Source: Streptomyces sp. ATexAB-D23 (GTDB lineage Bacteria > Actinomycetota > Actinomycetes > Streptomycetales > Streptomycetaceae). From it: 64,000 nt of DNA. The notes under the pieces were generated by a model. That model made no database searches, was not told where the DNA came from, and saw nothing but the letters and a program-made list of their open reading frames with translations. Below, one piece after another: positions 34,046 to 44,349 of this stretch. The DNA is taken from positions 130,780 to 194,779 of the forward strand of contig NZ_KB892003.1 of the NCBI RefSeq assembly GCF_000373645.1. Direction: 5' to 3'. Position numbers and translations under genes: made by a program. Position 1 is the stretch's first letter; each line of letters opens with the position of its first letter.

Positions 34046-34798
34046 TCAGCCGACGGGCAGGGTGGCGGAGTGCTCCCGGGCCTGCCGGTCCATCTCCGCC
34101 CGGAAGGCGGCCACCAGAGGGGGCTGAATCCTTCCCGCATTGCGGTCGCCGCCCTCGCAGACCGCTCCGCGTACGCCCACGATGTCCGTTCCGATCCGGG
34201 TCAGCGGTGCGAGGTCGGCCTGTTTCACACTGCCCGCGAGGGCGGCGAGCAGACCGGACCCGTGGGCCAGCCGTACGAACTCGGCGCAGACGTCCGGCGG
34301 AACGTGGTCGAACAGTCGCGTCCCGTCCTTGACGGCGGTGTCGAGCATCGCCGCGTCGGCACCGGACCGGGCGGCGATGTCGGGGAGGGCGAGCGGGTTG
34401 ACGCAGCCGACGCGGTGGGCGTCGGCATACCCGGAGGCGACGACGAGCGCTTCGGGCCGGTGGTCCTTCACGGCCCTGACGACCGCGCGCATGACCTCGA
34501 TGCCCTGATCGGGCGTGGTGCACCCGTAGAGGCCGACCTTGATGTACGTGGCTCCGGAGACGACGGCGCCGAGCGCCGCCTGAGCCACCGTGCCGGGCTT
34601 GTAGGGGACATCGCCCACGGTCGCGGACACCGGTTTGGCTGCCGGGACCGCGTCACGGATCTCTCTGATGACCCAGGGAAAGTTGGCGCCGAGCGACCCT
34701 TCGTCGGGCTTCTTCACGTCGACGATGTCGAGATACTCCGCGGCCTTCGCGCAGTCGAGGGCTTCTTCGACGCTGTCCGGAGAGATGAGAAGCAACAC
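34046..34798 (-). CDS. mfnB: MfnB-like (5-formylfuran-3-yl)methyl phosphate synthase
   Basis: A 250-residue TIM-barrel enzyme of the MfnB/DUF556 family, which makes 4-(hydroxymethyl)-2-furaldehyde phosphate from two glyceraldehyde-3-phosphates in methanofuran synthesis. Active-site residues match: the Schiff-base Lys in [15 protein letters not shown] (residue 29), Lys in TYIKVGLYG, and Asp and Lys in [15 protein letters not shown] chose the GTG at 34798 because AAGGAG lies six bases upstream and the protein then begins [12 protein letters not shown], the family's usual start; the frame extends to 34864. Streptomyces do not make methanofuran, and no MfnC aminotransferase is near, so this gene should feed a specialised furan. 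Confidence 0.87.
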   Translation of the reverse strand: MLLLISPDSVEEALDCAKAAEYLDIVDVKKPDEGSLGANFPWVIREIRDAVPAAKPVSATVGDVPYKPGTVAQAALGAVVSGATYIKVGLYGCTTPDQGIEVMRAVVRAVKDHRPEALVVASGYADAHRVGCVNPLALPDIAARSGADAAMLDTAVKDGTRLFDHVPPDVCAEFVRLAHGSGLLAALAGSVKQADLAPLTRIGTDIVGVRGAVCEGGDRNAGRIQPPLVAAFRAEMDRQAREHSATLPVG

Positions 34799-35046
34799 CG
34801 TGGGCTCCTTCCGCCGCATCTCCGCCTGACCGAAGGACAGGGGGGTGCGGATCACCTGATTCACGTGCCGGTGTGCTCATCATTTCCACTGCTTTATGGG
34901 CGCCGGTAGGGCGTGCGAAGCTCCTGTGGAGCATGTGCGGCACAGTCAATGCGCCGCGCGCCCCGGCGCTAACGGGCCCATCGGCCGAAGACGTGCCCCT
35001 CTCCGGGAGAGGCCGCCTCCCGCGACCCGCGTGGGATCATCCGTCC

Positions 35047-35334
35047 ATGAGCAGCGAGGTGGAAGTAAGCGCGTTGGCGGTCAACATCACCATCCCGGAG
35101 GCGCTCCGATGGACGGACACCCGGCGCGGTACGACGTTCCGGCTGACCACGCTCAACGTCCGGCTTCTCCCCGACGGTCACCTCGCCGCGAAGGCGTACG
35201 GCCGGCCGGTGGAGGGCGGCCGGGGCGCGTACGTCTCGTTCCCGGTGCCCGGCCGGCCCGAACTGGCGGCCCTGGTCGCCGCGGCCGCCGCCCGAGCCGG
35301 TGAGATGTGGGCAGGACACCGCGGCCTCGGCTGA
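35047..35334 (+). CDS. Small protein of unknown function
   Basis: A 95-residue protein, ATG at 35047. It has no signal or membrane segment. The middle (TTFRLTTLNVRLLPDGHLAAKAYGRPV) looks like a short beta sheet and the end (ELAALVAAAAARAGEMWAGH) like one helix. Codon use is typical of this genome and a terminator hairpin follows directly. I do not recognise the family. Confidence 0.6.
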   Translation: MSSEVEVSALAVNITIPEALRWTDTRRGTTFRLTTLNVRLLPDGHLAAKAYGRPVEGGRGAYVSFPVPGRPELAALVAAAAARAGEMWAGHRGLG

Positions 35335-35342
35335 CGGCCAGG

Positions 35343-35380
35343 GCCCTTTCGCACCGCGCGAGCGCGATGCGAAAGGGCCG
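35343..35380. terminator. Hairpin between convergent genes
   Basis: GGCCCTTTCGCA (35343-35354) pairs perfectly with TGCGAAAGGGCC (35369-35380), and the loop itself contains GCGC-GA-GCGC. It lies between the small gene and the GH30 stop and can serve both strands. Confidence 0.8.
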
Positions 35381-35395
35381 GTGGCGTCGGCGGTG

Positions 35396-37300
35396 TCAGT
35401 GCTCCAGCGAGAACGTCTGGGCCGGCGATCCGTCGCACTGCTGCTGCGACAGCCGGGCCCCATTGGCGGTGGACGCGCCGTCCACGGACAGGCACTTGCC
35501 GCTGTTGCGGGCGACGAAGCGGTACGTGCCGGCCGCGCCGGAGGGCTCCGCGCTCCACTGCTGGTTGGTGCCGCCCACGTACGACCACAGGTGCACCCGG
35601 GTGCCCGCGGCGGTGGCGCCGGGGCCCCCGTCGACGTCCCAGACCTTGGTGTTGTGCTGGTTGACGACCTGGTAGGTGCCGTCCCCAGCGGGTCGGAACT
35701 GCCAGCTCTGGTTGGCCCCGTCGCCGCAGCTCCACTGCTGGAGCGCGGTGCCGTCGGCGGTACCCCAGTCGGCCGCGTCGAGGCAGGCGCCGCTGTTGCC
35801 GTTCTTGACCCGGTACCAGGCGGCCGAGTCGATGGAGCCGTCGCCGGGCGGCTCGGTGGTCCCGCCGTCGGTGCCGTTCCACACGAAGGTGGCGACCGCG
35901 CCCGCGGGCAGGGTGTGGACGAGGGACCTGCCGTTGTCGGTCAGCGAGAACTGCTGGGCGTCCGAGGCCGTGTTGACGACGTACGCGGCGCGGGTGCCGT
36001 CCGGGTTCTGGAAGGCGACGTTCTCCACGCCGCCGTTGCCCTGGCTGGTGGAGCCGATGCGGGTGGCGCCGGGCTGGACGAACTTGCTGACGTGCCCGAG
36101 CACGTAGTACTCGGCGTTGCGCGTCACGTTGCCGTTCGCGATCTCCACGACACCGTTGCAACGGTCCGCGCAACCACCCTGGTGGGGGCCGCCGTTCTGG
36201 TCGAGGGCGAGGTTCCAGTCGACGACGGTCTCGCCGCCGTTGCGCATGTTCTGCACGACGAGGTTCTCGGCGTGCCACTTGAGGGTGTCGGCGAACGTGG
36301 TGGACCGGTTGTCGCTCTCGGTGCCGGAGCACTCGGTGAAGAAGACCCGCTTGCCGGCGTCGACGACCTGCTGCTGCGCGGAGGGGGAACCGCCGTAGCA
36401 GTGGAAGGCGGCCCCGATCACCCGGCTGATGCCCGGTGTCCCGTTGAACACGTCGACCGGGTAGTCGGGGTGGTCCCAGTTGTGGTCGAAGGCCAGGAGG
36501 TTCGTGGGCAGGCCCGCCGCGGTGAGGGCGGGGTCGAGCACCTTGAAGAAGTCGGCCTGCTGGGAGGCCGTCATGGTCATCGACGGATAACTGGCGGCGA
36601 ACTCGGGTTCGTTCTGCACGGTGAGGTCCGTCAGCGTGATGCCCTGCTGCCCGTACGCCTGGATCGCCTTGACCAGGTAGTCGGCGTACGCCTGATAGCT
36701 ATCGGGCTTGAGGCTGCCGCCGTTGAGCGCGTTGTTCGTCTTCATCCAGGCGGGCGGCGTCCAGGGGGTGCCCATGAAGCGGATCGCCGGGTTGACGGAG
36801 GTGGCCTGCTTCAGGACCGGGATGATCTCGGCCTTGTCCCGGTCGATGGAGAAGGACCCGGGGCTGTCCTCGTACGTGTAGAGGCTGCTGTCGGCGTTGA
36901 AGTCGCTGCTGCCGAGCGGCTGGCGCAGATAGCTGAGCCCGATTCCGTCGCCACCGGACGAGAACAGCGAGGTCATCAGCGCGTCGCGCTTGTCCTGCGG
37001 CAGGCTCTGGATGAGATGGGCCGACGCACCGGTCACCGAGGCGCCCGCCCCGGTGAACCGCTGGCCCTTGCTGTTGCCGTCGACCCGGATGTCGACGCTC
37101 TGCGGTGAGCCGGTGAAGGCGACGGTGCCCTCGGCGGAAAGCCTCTTCGCGCCGTCGGGCGTGGTGACCCATACCTGGGCCGTGGGATCGGCGGCCTGGG
37201 CGACCGTACCGCTGCCGGCCAGGCCGATGGCCGCGACGGCCATCGCCAGGGCGGCGCCGGCGGCGCGTGCGCGGGGACGCGGGGGACTGTTGTGGGACAT
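35396..37300 (-). CDS. Secreted GH30-family glycosidase with C-terminal ricin-type CBM13
   Basis: A 634-residue exported enzyme. A Sec signal (RAAGAALAMAVAAIGLAGSGTVAQAA) is followed by a GH30 barrel: QRFTGAGASVTGASAH, RFMGTPWTPPAWMKTN, acid/base Glu in LTVQNEPEFA and nucleophile Glu in RVFFTECSG. After the side beta domain and a Gly/Thr/Pro linker, residues about 505-634 are a ricin-B CBM13 with QQW-type repeats. GH30 members attack beta-glucosyl, xylosyl or galactosyl polymers; the substrate is unknown. AAGGAG lies eight bases upstream. It is divergent from a tetR gene with an operator between. Confidence 0.88.
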   Translation of the reverse strand: MSHNSPPRPRARAAGAALAMAVAAIGLAGSGTVAQAADPTAQVWVTTPDGAKRLSAEGTVAFTGSPQSVDIRVDGNSKGQRFTGAGASVTGASAHLIQSLPQDKRDALMTSLFSSGGDGIGLSYLRQPLGSSDFNADSSLYTYEDSPGSFSIDRDKAEIIPVLKQATSVNPAIRFMGTPWTPPAWMKTNNALNGGSLKPDSYQAYADYLVKAIQAYGQQGITLTDLTVQNEPEFAASYPSMTMTASQQADFFKVLDPALTAAGLPTNLLAFDHNWDHPDYPVDVFNGTPGISRVIGAAFHCYGGSPSAQQQVVDAGKRVFFTECSGTESDNRSTTFADTLKWHAENLVVQNMRNGGETVVDWNLALDQNGGPHQGGCADRCNGVVEIANGNVTRNAEYYVLGHVSKFVQPGATRIGSTSQGNGGVENVAFQNPDGTRAAYVVNTASDAQQFSLTDNGRSLVHTLPAGAVATFVWNGTDGGTTEPPGDGSIDSAAWYRVKNGNSGACLDAADWGTADGTALQQWSCGDGANQSWQFRPAGDGTYQVVNQHNTKVWDVDGGPGATAAGTRVHLWSYVGGTNQQWSAEPSGAAGTYRFVARNSGKCLSVDGASTANGARLSQQQCDGSPAQTFSLEH

Positions 37301-37400
37301 GTGCGGCTCTCCTTCGGTCATACCTGGGGGGAGGACATGGCGCATCCCTTCGCGCCGTTGCGGGGCGTGTCTCCTTGGGATGACGGCGACATGAAAGCAC

Positions 37401-37422
37401 ACTCACTAAGTGGTTAGTAAGT
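37401..37422. promoter_or_regulatory. ACTCACTAA-GTGG-TTAGTAAGT operator
   Basis: A 9-4-9 inverted repeat with one mismatch, AT-rich against its surroundings. It sits between the GH30 gene and the divergent tetR gene, about 100 bases ahead of each start. It is a likely TetR dimer site controlling the secreted glycosidase. Confidence 0.65.
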
Positions 37423-37527
37423 AGTCGGTACGGCTTTGCTGCCCGGCGCCCGGGGCTGCGACGGCTCCCTGGTCAGCGCCCCGGACGCACCGCCCGCCCG
37501 GCATGGACGCCGGTCTAAGCTGACCCG

Positions 37528-38199
37528 GTGAGCAACCAGTCAGCGGGCAGGTCCGGCCGGACGGCCAAGCCCCGTACGCCCCGAAGCCCGGAAGCCCAGC
37601 AGCGGCAGCGGGACATCCTGCACATCGCGATGGACACCTTCGCCGCCCGCGGCTACAACAACGCCTCGCTCGCAGAGATCGCCGACCGGGCCGGCCTGAC
37701 CCAGGCCGGTGTCCTGCACTACTTCCGGTCCAAGGCGCTCCTGCTCACCAGCGTCCTCGAACTCCGCGACCAGTCGGGCATCGAGCAGCTGGGCGCCGGC
37801 CGCCCACAGGGCCTCGCCTTCCTGCGCCACCTGGTCGACACCGCGCTGCGCAACGCCGAGCGCGAAGGGATCGTCCGCCTCTACGCCGTCCTGTCGGCCG
37901 AGTCCGTGACGGACGACCACCCGGCCCAGGACTACTTCCGAGACCGCTACGACGGACTGCGGGCGTTCGTCGCCGACGCCCTCCGCGAGGCGTGCGAACT
38001 CCCCGACGAGGACAGGCAGAAGGCCGAGAACGCCGCCAATGCCGTCATCGCCGTCATGGACGGACTCCAGGTGCAGTGGCTGCTCGCGCCCGGCTCGGTG
38101 GACATGGCCGCCTCGACCGACCTCGTGGTCACCGCCCTGCTGACGTCGCTCGCCCCCCACCGCTTCGGCCCGGACGGCGAGACCCGGCCAGGCGGCTGA
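37528..38199 (+). CDS. TetR-family transcriptional regulator
   Basis: A 223-residue regulator with HTH ASLAEIADRAGLTQAGVLHYFRSKALLLTSVLELR near residues 48-82 and a helical ligand domain. The GTG at 37528 is chosen; TAAGCT at 37515-37520 would be a -10 box seven bases before it, so a leaderless transcript is possible. It is divergent from the secreted GH30 enzyme with the TTAGTAAGT operator between. The ligand may be a sugar derivative from the polymer. Confidence 0.87.
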   Translation: MSNQSAGRSGRTAKPRTPRSPEAQQRQRDILHIAMDTFAARGYNNASLAEIADRAGLTQAGVLHYFRSKALLLTSVLELRDQSGIEQLGAGRPQGLAFLRHLVDTALRNAEREGIVRLYAVLSAESVTDDHPAQDYFRDRYDGLRAFVADALREACELPDEDRQKAENAANAVIAVMDGLQVQWLLAPGSVDMAASTDLVVTALLTSLAPHRFGPDGETRPGG

Positions 38200-38215
38200 G
38201 CGGTACAGAATTCGC

Positions 38216-38245
38216 TTGTACGACCTTCGCCCCTGCACCTAGCCT
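38216..38245 (+). promoter_or_regulatory. Promoter of the tRNA-like leader and 763-residue ORF
   Basis: TTGTAC (38216-38221), 18-base spacer, TAGCCT (38240-38245). Transcription should start near 38251-38253, only two to four bases before the first acceptor-stem base of the tRNA-like fold. The promoter therefore appears built to put that fold at the exact 5' end of the mRNA. Confidence 0.6.
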
Positions 38246-38254
38246 TCACGGCAT

Positions 38255-38326
38255 CGGCGTGTAGCTCAGCAGCAGAGCACCGGGCTCTGGTCCCGGAGGG
38301 CGCAGGGGCAGAACCTGCCACGTCGG
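38255..38326 (+). ncRNA. tRNA-shaped leader RNA (Gln-type CUG anticodon), directly 5' of an ORF
   Basis: Seventy-two bases fold as a full cloverleaf: acceptor CGGCGTG/CACGTCG (seven pairs, one G-U), D stem GCTC/GAGC, anticodon stem CCGGG/CCCGG with loop CTCTGGT (CUG), five-base variable loop and T stem GCAGG/CCTGC. But the D loop AGCAGCA lacks the GG pair and the T loop GGCAGAA lacks the TTC/A58 core. No CCA follows; instead discriminator G, then CTT and the ATG of the next gene. It is therefore unlikely to be an ordinary glutamine tRNA. Likely roles are a regulatory or processed leader, or an RNA bound by the encoded protein. Confidence 0.75.
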
Positions 38327-38329
38327 CTT

Positions 38330-40621
38330 ATGAACGCCAACCACGCACGCGCCGAGCGGGAGTTCCCCGCGGGGGCCGACGGATCCGCCGCCTGTCCCGA
38401 AGCCATGCCGGCCCGCGCCTTCCTCACCGCGCACACCCACCACGACGCCGGCACCCGCGAACGCGCCGGCCACCGCGTCGACCGCTGGCGGGCCGTGCTC
38501 ACCGGCATGGCGGACGGCACCCTGACGATCGGCTCCCGCACCCCCGTCGCCGGGCTGCCCGCCTGGGTGACACCGGAGGTCGTTAGGGGCGGATTCGTCA
38601 CCTCCGAGCCGAGCGCCGGAGGCCCGCTCCAGCCGTACGAGCACGAACTCGCGTCCCACGCCGGGGTACCCGCCGAGCGCCGGGCCCTGTTCACGTACTG
38701 CCTGACCGAGGCGGGCCTCGCGCGGCTGTACGGCCTGCTCGACAGCGGCCGCTACGAGATCACCGTCCCCGAGGAGGGCGCCCTGCTGACCGTGGCCTGG
38801 CTGGTGCGGGCCCAGGACACCGCAGGTGCGCTCGGACTCGTCGAGACCCTGGCCCCCTTCGCCGACCGCCTGCGCTTCACACCCCGCCCCGCCGCCCTGC
38901 CGGCGCCCACGGCCCGAGCGGTCCACCGCCGCACGGTCGCCGAGGCACGCGCGACGCTCGCCCGCCGCCGCCCCAACACCGCGATCGAGACTCAGCGCGA
39001 AGCGCTCACCGTCTGGCAGCCCTTCGCCGACGAACTGCTCACCCACTGGCTGGAAACAGCCGGACCCGGCCCCGTTGCGGACCGGGCACCCGACGAAGCC
39101 TGGCGGGAGCGCGGCGCGGCCCTCCTGCGCCGCTACCGTGAACTCGCCGCGGCCCACACCCTGTGCACCGCCCACCGCGACCCGAAGGGGAACGCGGGCA
39201 TTCTGCGCGGCGCCCTCGAAGAGACCGTCGCCGGCCGCCCGCTCACGCCCCGGCGGCTCGGACTGCTGCGGCACGCCGTGGAATCGATGGTCCGCAAGCG
39301 AGGCCGCCCCGGCTCCGCCGGGCACACCGAACTGCGCGCACAGCAGGCGGCCCAGGCCGCCCGGCCCTCGCACCACGCCTTCGCCCAGCTGGTCCTGCAC
39401 CGCCTGTCGGCCCTCGCCCAGCACGCCGGCGCGGCCGACACCGCGCCGCTGGTCACCGCAGTGTCACCCGACGAGGCGCGGCACACCGCACTGCCCGCCG
39501 GGGCGGCGGTCCCGGCTCCCCTCCGGACCGTGGTCGAGAACGCGCTGAGCGCTCCTCTCGCCACCCTCGTGGAACGCGGGGTCGTCACCTCCGCCGAGGT
39601 CCTGGCCGAGCTCGTCCCGCAACTGGTCGCGGCGACCGGCGCGCAGTCCTACCGGGACGAGGCGCTGCGCACCTTGATGGCCGCGCACTACCGGGCCTTT
39701 CGCAACCGGCGCTCGCTGCTCCTGCTCGACCTCGCCCGGCAGGTGCGGGCCGACGAGCTTCCGTGGGTGCGCGCGACGGCCGCGTACCGGACGGGCGACG
39801 GCCGTCATCCCGCGCGAACGGCCCTGTGCGAACTCGGCGAACTGGCCGTGCAGGCCTTCCCCGGGACCCTTCTGCCCAACCCCCTGATCCGTGAACTCGG
39901 CGTGCTGGCACGGCAGGCCGAGACCGACGCGCCGTTCGTCGAGGAACTGGCCGTCGACATCTTCATGGGCACCTTCACCCCCAAGTTCCTGGCTGCCGCA
40001 GGCGTCGCTGCGGGGCTGCTCGAAGGCACCCTGTACGAGCGCTACTACGGCATCGACTACGCCGCGGTCCGCGACCTCGCGGCCACCCGGGCGGGCGGAG
40101 CACGGACCAGGACCGCGCCGGACTTCGCGAAGCTGTGCACCGAGCGGGCCGGGCAGATCCCTGGCAGCCGCAGTTCCTCCCTGGCCGCGAGCGGCGGCGT
40201 CATCGAGCAGGCGCAGATCCTCACCACGCACAACCTGGCCACGCTGGTCAGCCGCGTCGGCATCAGGCCGGAGCCCGGCTGGGAGCACCTCGCGGGAGTC
40301 TGCTTCCGTACCGTGTGCAAGGTGACGGCCCGCGTCCACGGCAACCCCCGCCCGCTGGCGATGATCAAGGACGCGGCATACGCCTGGCGCCAGATGATCT
40401 TCCACCTGTCGCTGTGCGCCCCCGCGGCGCAGGCCCGTGCGATCAGCCGCCTGGACGAGGATGCCGCCCGGCACCCCGGCCACGTCTCGGCCCGGCTGGC
40501 ACCAGCCCTGACCGGCCTGCGGCAGACCGTGGCCGGCGGTGTCCCGGACACCGGGGAGGGCCGGCTCCTCCTCGGCTGGAGCACTCAGCGCCACTGGCTC
40601 CGTCCGGCCCGGCCCGCCTGA
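38330..40621 (+). CDS. 763-residue protein of unknown function with tRNA-like leader
   Basis: I do not recognise this protein. It has no signal or membrane span and is predicted almost all helical, with many Ala/Leu/Arg-rich repeats suggesting a HEAT-like solenoid. Distinct strings are RYEITVPEEGALLTVAWLV, VDIFMGTFTPKFLAAAG, ILTTHNLATLVSRVGI and DAAYAWRQMIFHLSLC. The ATG at 38330 lies four bases after the tRNA-like fold, and no ribosome site fits between, so initiation is leaderless after cleavage or depends on the fold. Codon use is normal for the genome. Ro60/TROVE proteins also have HEAT-like rings and bind tRNA-mimicking Y RNAs, but I cannot show homology. Confidence 0.8.
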   Translation: MNANHARAEREFPAGADGSAACPEAMPARAFLTAHTHHDAGTRERAGHRVDRWRAVLTGMADGTLTIGSRTPVAGLPAWVTPEVVRGGFVTSEPSAGGPLQPYEHELASHAGVPAERRALFTYCLTEAGLARLYGLLDSGRYEITVPEEGALLTVAWLVRAQDTAGALGLVETLAPFADRLRFTPRPAALPAPTARAVHRRTVAEARATLARRRPNTAIETQREALTVWQPFADELLTHWLETAGPGPVADRAPDEAWRERGAALLRRYRELAAAHTLCTAHRDPKGNAGILRGALEETVAGRPLTPRRLGLLRHAVESMVRKRGRPGSAGHTELRAQQAAQAARPSHHAFAQLVLHRLSALAQHAGAADTAPLVTAVSPDEARHTALPAGAAVPAPLRTVVENALSAPLATLVERGVVTSAEVLAELVPQLVAATGAQSYRDEALRTLMAAHYRAFRNRRSLLLLDLARQVRADELPWVRATAAYRTGDGRHPARTALCELGELAVQAFPGTLLPNPLIRELGVLARQAETDAPFVEELAVDIFMGTFTPKFLAAAGVAAGLLEGTLYERYYGIDYAAVRDLAATRAGGARTRTAPDFAKLCTERAGQIPGSRSSSLAASGGVIEQAQILTTHNLATLVSRVGIRPEPGWEHLAGVCFRTVCKVTARVHGNPRPLAMIKDAAYAWRQMIFHLSLCAPAAQARAISRLDEDAARHPGHVSARLAPALTGLRQTVAGGVPDTGEGRLLLGWSTQRHWLRPARPA

Positions 40622-40766
40622 CCGGACCGGGCGAGTGGTGGAGCCCCGCGTTCGTGCGTTCCAGTGAATCGCGGGCGTGAGGCGAACCGTTCCGCCGCGC
40701 GGGCCCGTTACCCGTGGGGTGCGAGCGCACCCCACGCACACGACGAGCAAGGGTGTGAAACAGGCG

Positions 40767-41282
40767 ATGACGAACATGGACCGCAGGAGCATTCTGCAGC
40801 TGACCTCGGTGGCGGCCATGGCCGGGGGAGTGGTGGCCGGGGCCGGCGGGACGGCCCACGCGGCGCGCCGGGCCGACCGCCGGATCACCCTGAAGGGCAA
40901 GCGCACGGGCGCGAACCTCCCGGACGTGCTCACGGCCGGCGTCCCGTACTTCGTCCGCTACGACCTGTCGGACGAGGAGGGCCGCGGCGTGGGCACCGAG
41001 AACGCGCACTGCCTGCCCGTCACCGTGGGCACGGACGGCGCGTACGTCATGGCGACCCTGGTCCTGAGCCTGGACGACGGCATGATCACCGCGGCCACCG
41101 CCTTCCAGCGTCCGCTCCCCGCCGTGACCGAGCTGCCGGCCGGCTCGCCCCGGTGGACCCACGAGTTCGCGATCACCGGAGGCACCCGCGGCCATGTGGG
41201 TGCGGCGGGTTCGATCACGATCGAGCACCCGACCCGGGACGACGACGTGCTCACCATCGACCTGACCGACGCGACGCAGTAG
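40767..41282 (+). CDS. Tat-exported AOC/dirigent-like beta-barrel protein
   Basis: A 171-residue exported protein. The N-terminus DRRSILQLTSVAAMAGGVVAGAGG is a twin-arginine signal. The rest resembles the allene-oxide-cyclase-like barrel: GVGTENAHCLPVTVG, AYVMATLVLSLDDGMITAA and FAITGGTRGHVGAAGSITIEH. Bacterial members act in specialised metabolism or are uncharacterised. The ATG at 40767 is chosen; 40776 is an alternative. It lies alone between the 763-residue gene and a convergent operon. Confidence 0.7.
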   Translation: MTNMDRRSILQLTSVAAMAGGVVAGAGGTAHAARRADRRITLKGKRTGANLPDVLTAGVPYFVRYDLSDEEGRGVGTENAHCLPVTVGTDGAYVMATLVLSLDDGMITAATAFQRPLPAVTELPAGSPRWTHEFAITGGTRGHVGAAGSITIEHPTRDDDVLTIDLTDATQ

Positions 41283-41316
41283 CGAGCCCGCACAGCTCGT
41301 CGTCCAGGACCGGTCA

Positions 41317-41335
41317 CGGCGGCCCGTGGCCGCCG
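41317..41335. terminator. Hairpin between convergent genes
   Basis: CGGCGGCC-CGT-GGCCGCCG: a perfect eight-pair stem, five bases before the mutase stop on the other strand. Confidence 0.7.
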
Positions 41336-41339
41336 GGCG

Positions 41340-42726
41340 TCAGCCCCGCCCGTCCGCCGTGCCGCGGACCGTCACCAGGACCTCGTCCCTGACCGCGCGC
41401 ATGAGTGAATCGGTGCGCGCCTCCACGTTCAGCCGCAGCAGCGGTTCCGTGTTGGACGGGCGGAGGTTGAACCACCAGTCCGGGCCGCTGACGGTGAGGC
41501 CGTCCAGGTCGTTGGCCACCGTGTCCGGGCGGAACTCCCACACCGCGCGTACGGCGGCGGTGCGGGCGGACTGGTCGGTGACGGTGGAGTTGATCTCGCC
41601 GGAGGCGGCGTAACGCTCGAAGCGGCTGGTGAGCGCGGACAGCGGGCCGCTCTGCGTGCCGAGGGCGGCGAGGACGTGGAGGGCGGCCAGCATGCCGGTG
41701 TCCGCGTTCCAGAAGTCGCGGAAGTAGTAGTGCGCCGAGTGCTCGCCGCCGAACACGGCACCGGTCCGGGCCATCTCGGCCTTGATGAAGGAGTGGCCGA
41801 CGCGGGTACGGACCGGGGTGCCGCCCGCCTCACGGATCACCTCGGGGACCGCGCGCGAGGTGATGAGGTTGTGGATGACGCTCGCGCCCGGGTGCCGGTC
41901 CAGTTCGCGCGAGGCGACCAGTGCCGTGACGGCGGACGGCGAGACCGGGTCGCCGTTCTCGTCCACGACGAAGCAGCGGTCGGCGTCCCCGTCGAAGGCG
42001 AGCCCGAGATCGGCGCGCTCGGCGCGCACCCGGGCCTGGAGGTCCACGATGTTGGCCGGCTCCAGCGGGTTGGCCTCGTGGTTCGGGAACGTACCGTCGA
42101 GCTCGAAGTACATCGGGACGACCGTCAGGGGCAGCCCGGCGAGGACCGTGGGCACGGTGTGTCCGCCCATGCCGTTGCCCGCGTCGACCACGACCTTCAG
42201 CGGCCGGACGGACGACAGGTCCACCAGGGAGTGCAGGTACGCGGCGTAGCCCGCCAGGGTGTCCCGCGTGGTGACGGCACCCGCGCGGCCGGCCGGGGCC
42301 GGCGCCCCATGGTCCGACCACCGCTCGACCAGGGCGCGGATCTCGGCGAGACCGGTGTCCTGGCCCACCGGCTCCGCGCCGGCCCGGCACAGCTTGATGC
42401 CGTTGTACCGGGCGGGGTTGTGCGAGGCGGTGAACATCGCGCCGGGCAGCGAGAGCGAGCCCGAGGCGTAGTACAGCTGGTCCGTCGAACAGAGGCCGAT
42501 CCGGGTGACGTCGGCGCCCTGCGCGGTGGCGCCACGGGCGAAGGCGTGGGCGAGACCCGGGGACGAGGGCCGCATGTCGTGGCCCGTCACGATCGCGTCC
42601 GCCCGCGTGACCCGGACGAAAGCGGCACCGAACAGTTCCGCCGTCGTCTCGTCCCACTGGTCGGGCACCACGCCGCGCACGTCGTACGCCTTGACGAGTC
42701 CGGACAGGTCGGTGCGGGGCGGCGGG

Positions 42727-42746
<20 letters not shown>
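41340..42746 (-). CDS. manB: Phosphomannomutase/phosphoglucomutase
   Basis: A 468-residue alpha-D-phosphohexomutase. Motifs in order: KAYDVRGVVPDQ, the phosphoserine loop FTASHNPARYNGIK, the metal loop FDGDADRCFVVDE, the sugar loop FGGEHSAHYYFRDFWNADTG and the phosphate-binding RPSNTEPLLRLNVE. It interconverts hexose 1- and 6-phosphates. GAGGAG lies six bases before the ATG at 42746, and its start overlaps the GH13 gene end by 20 bases. As the last gene of the mannoside operon it would turn mannose-1-phosphate from GH130 phosphorolysis into mannose-6-phosphate. Confidence 0.92.

Positions 42747-44345
<1,599 letters not shown>

Positions 44346-44349
<4 letters not shown>

Noticed and set aside
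38255..38326. Ordinary tRNA-Gln(CUG) gene
   Set aside because: Stem pairing and anticodon fit, but D and T loops lack the conserved bases and the ATG of a gene follows four bases after the fold. Reported as a tRNA-like leader instead.
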